A stretch of DNA of 14,026 nucleotides from positions 1-14,026 of the forward strand of contig CAAGDO010000108.1 of the NCBI GenBank assembly GCA_900768625.1. The letters run 5' to 3'. This stretch comes from Bacteroidaceae bacterium (GTDB lineage Bacteria; Bacteroidota; Bacteroidia; Bacteroidales; Bacteroidaceae). Each line of letters starts with the position of its first letter. Position 1 is the stretch's first letter. The translations under genes and the position numbers were made by a program. A model generated the notes under the pieces. The model saw only the letters and a list, made by a program, of their open reading frames with translations, was not told where the DNA came from and did no database searches. Shown here in pieces: positions 14,015 through 14,026 of the stretch.

Positions 14015-14026
14015 CATCTGCTGATA

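Overview
The window looks like chromosomal DNA of a Bacteroidales bacterium, most likely a Prevotella-like genus. The evidence is a Bacteroidota-type promoter box (TAnnTTTG) with near matches, gene starts preceded by A/C-rich leaders instead of Shine-Dalgarno sites, a TonB-dependent outer-membrane receptor with an N-terminal CarboxypepD_reg-like domain, and a short lipoprotein signal with an acidic residue after the cysteine. Every gene is on the + strand. Coding DNA is GC-rich, while the long gaps are more AT-rich. I see no tRNA, rRNA, CRISPR array, transposase or integrase.

Region 1 (1-334) holds the last 31 codons of an unidentified gene, a small hairpin, and a promoter box overlapping a terminator-like hairpin. 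Region 2 (335-5764) reads as a nutrient-acquisition locus: a secreted acid-phosphatase-like metallophosphoesterase, then, after a gap with a strong hairpin, a 937-residue TonB-dependent receptor and a closely spaced surface-lipoprotein candidate with a parallel beta-helix. A plausible reading, by inference only, is phosphatase treatment of a phosphorylated ligand outside the cytoplasm followed by TonB-dependent uptake. Region 3 (5765-6138) is noncoding. It has an 87-base hairpin, two shorter inverted repeats and a promoter-like box.

Region 4 (6139-13871) is the unusual part: six co-directional genes that look like one system. They encode (i) a three-helix inner-membrane protein with an arginine-only basic tail, (ii) a 1015-residue tubulin/FtsZ-like protein with a proline-rich linker, a GYF_2 domain and a proline-rich tail, (iii) a zinc-ribbon / proline / transmembrane / MORN-repeat protein predicted to cross the inner membrane, and (iv-vi) three proteins with Sec signal peptides, two of unknown fold and one ending in an NTF2-like domain. 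The layout suggests a nucleotide-dependent cytoplasmic polymer or switch tied to the inner membrane and, through the MORN protein, to periplasmic partners. The tubulin-like assignment is well supported by motifs; the coupling model is inference.

Most gaps in region 4, and the gap before the receptor gene, contain strong inverted repeats without long T-tracts. The last 130 bases hold a large, nested structured element that looks like a dispersed intergenic repeat.
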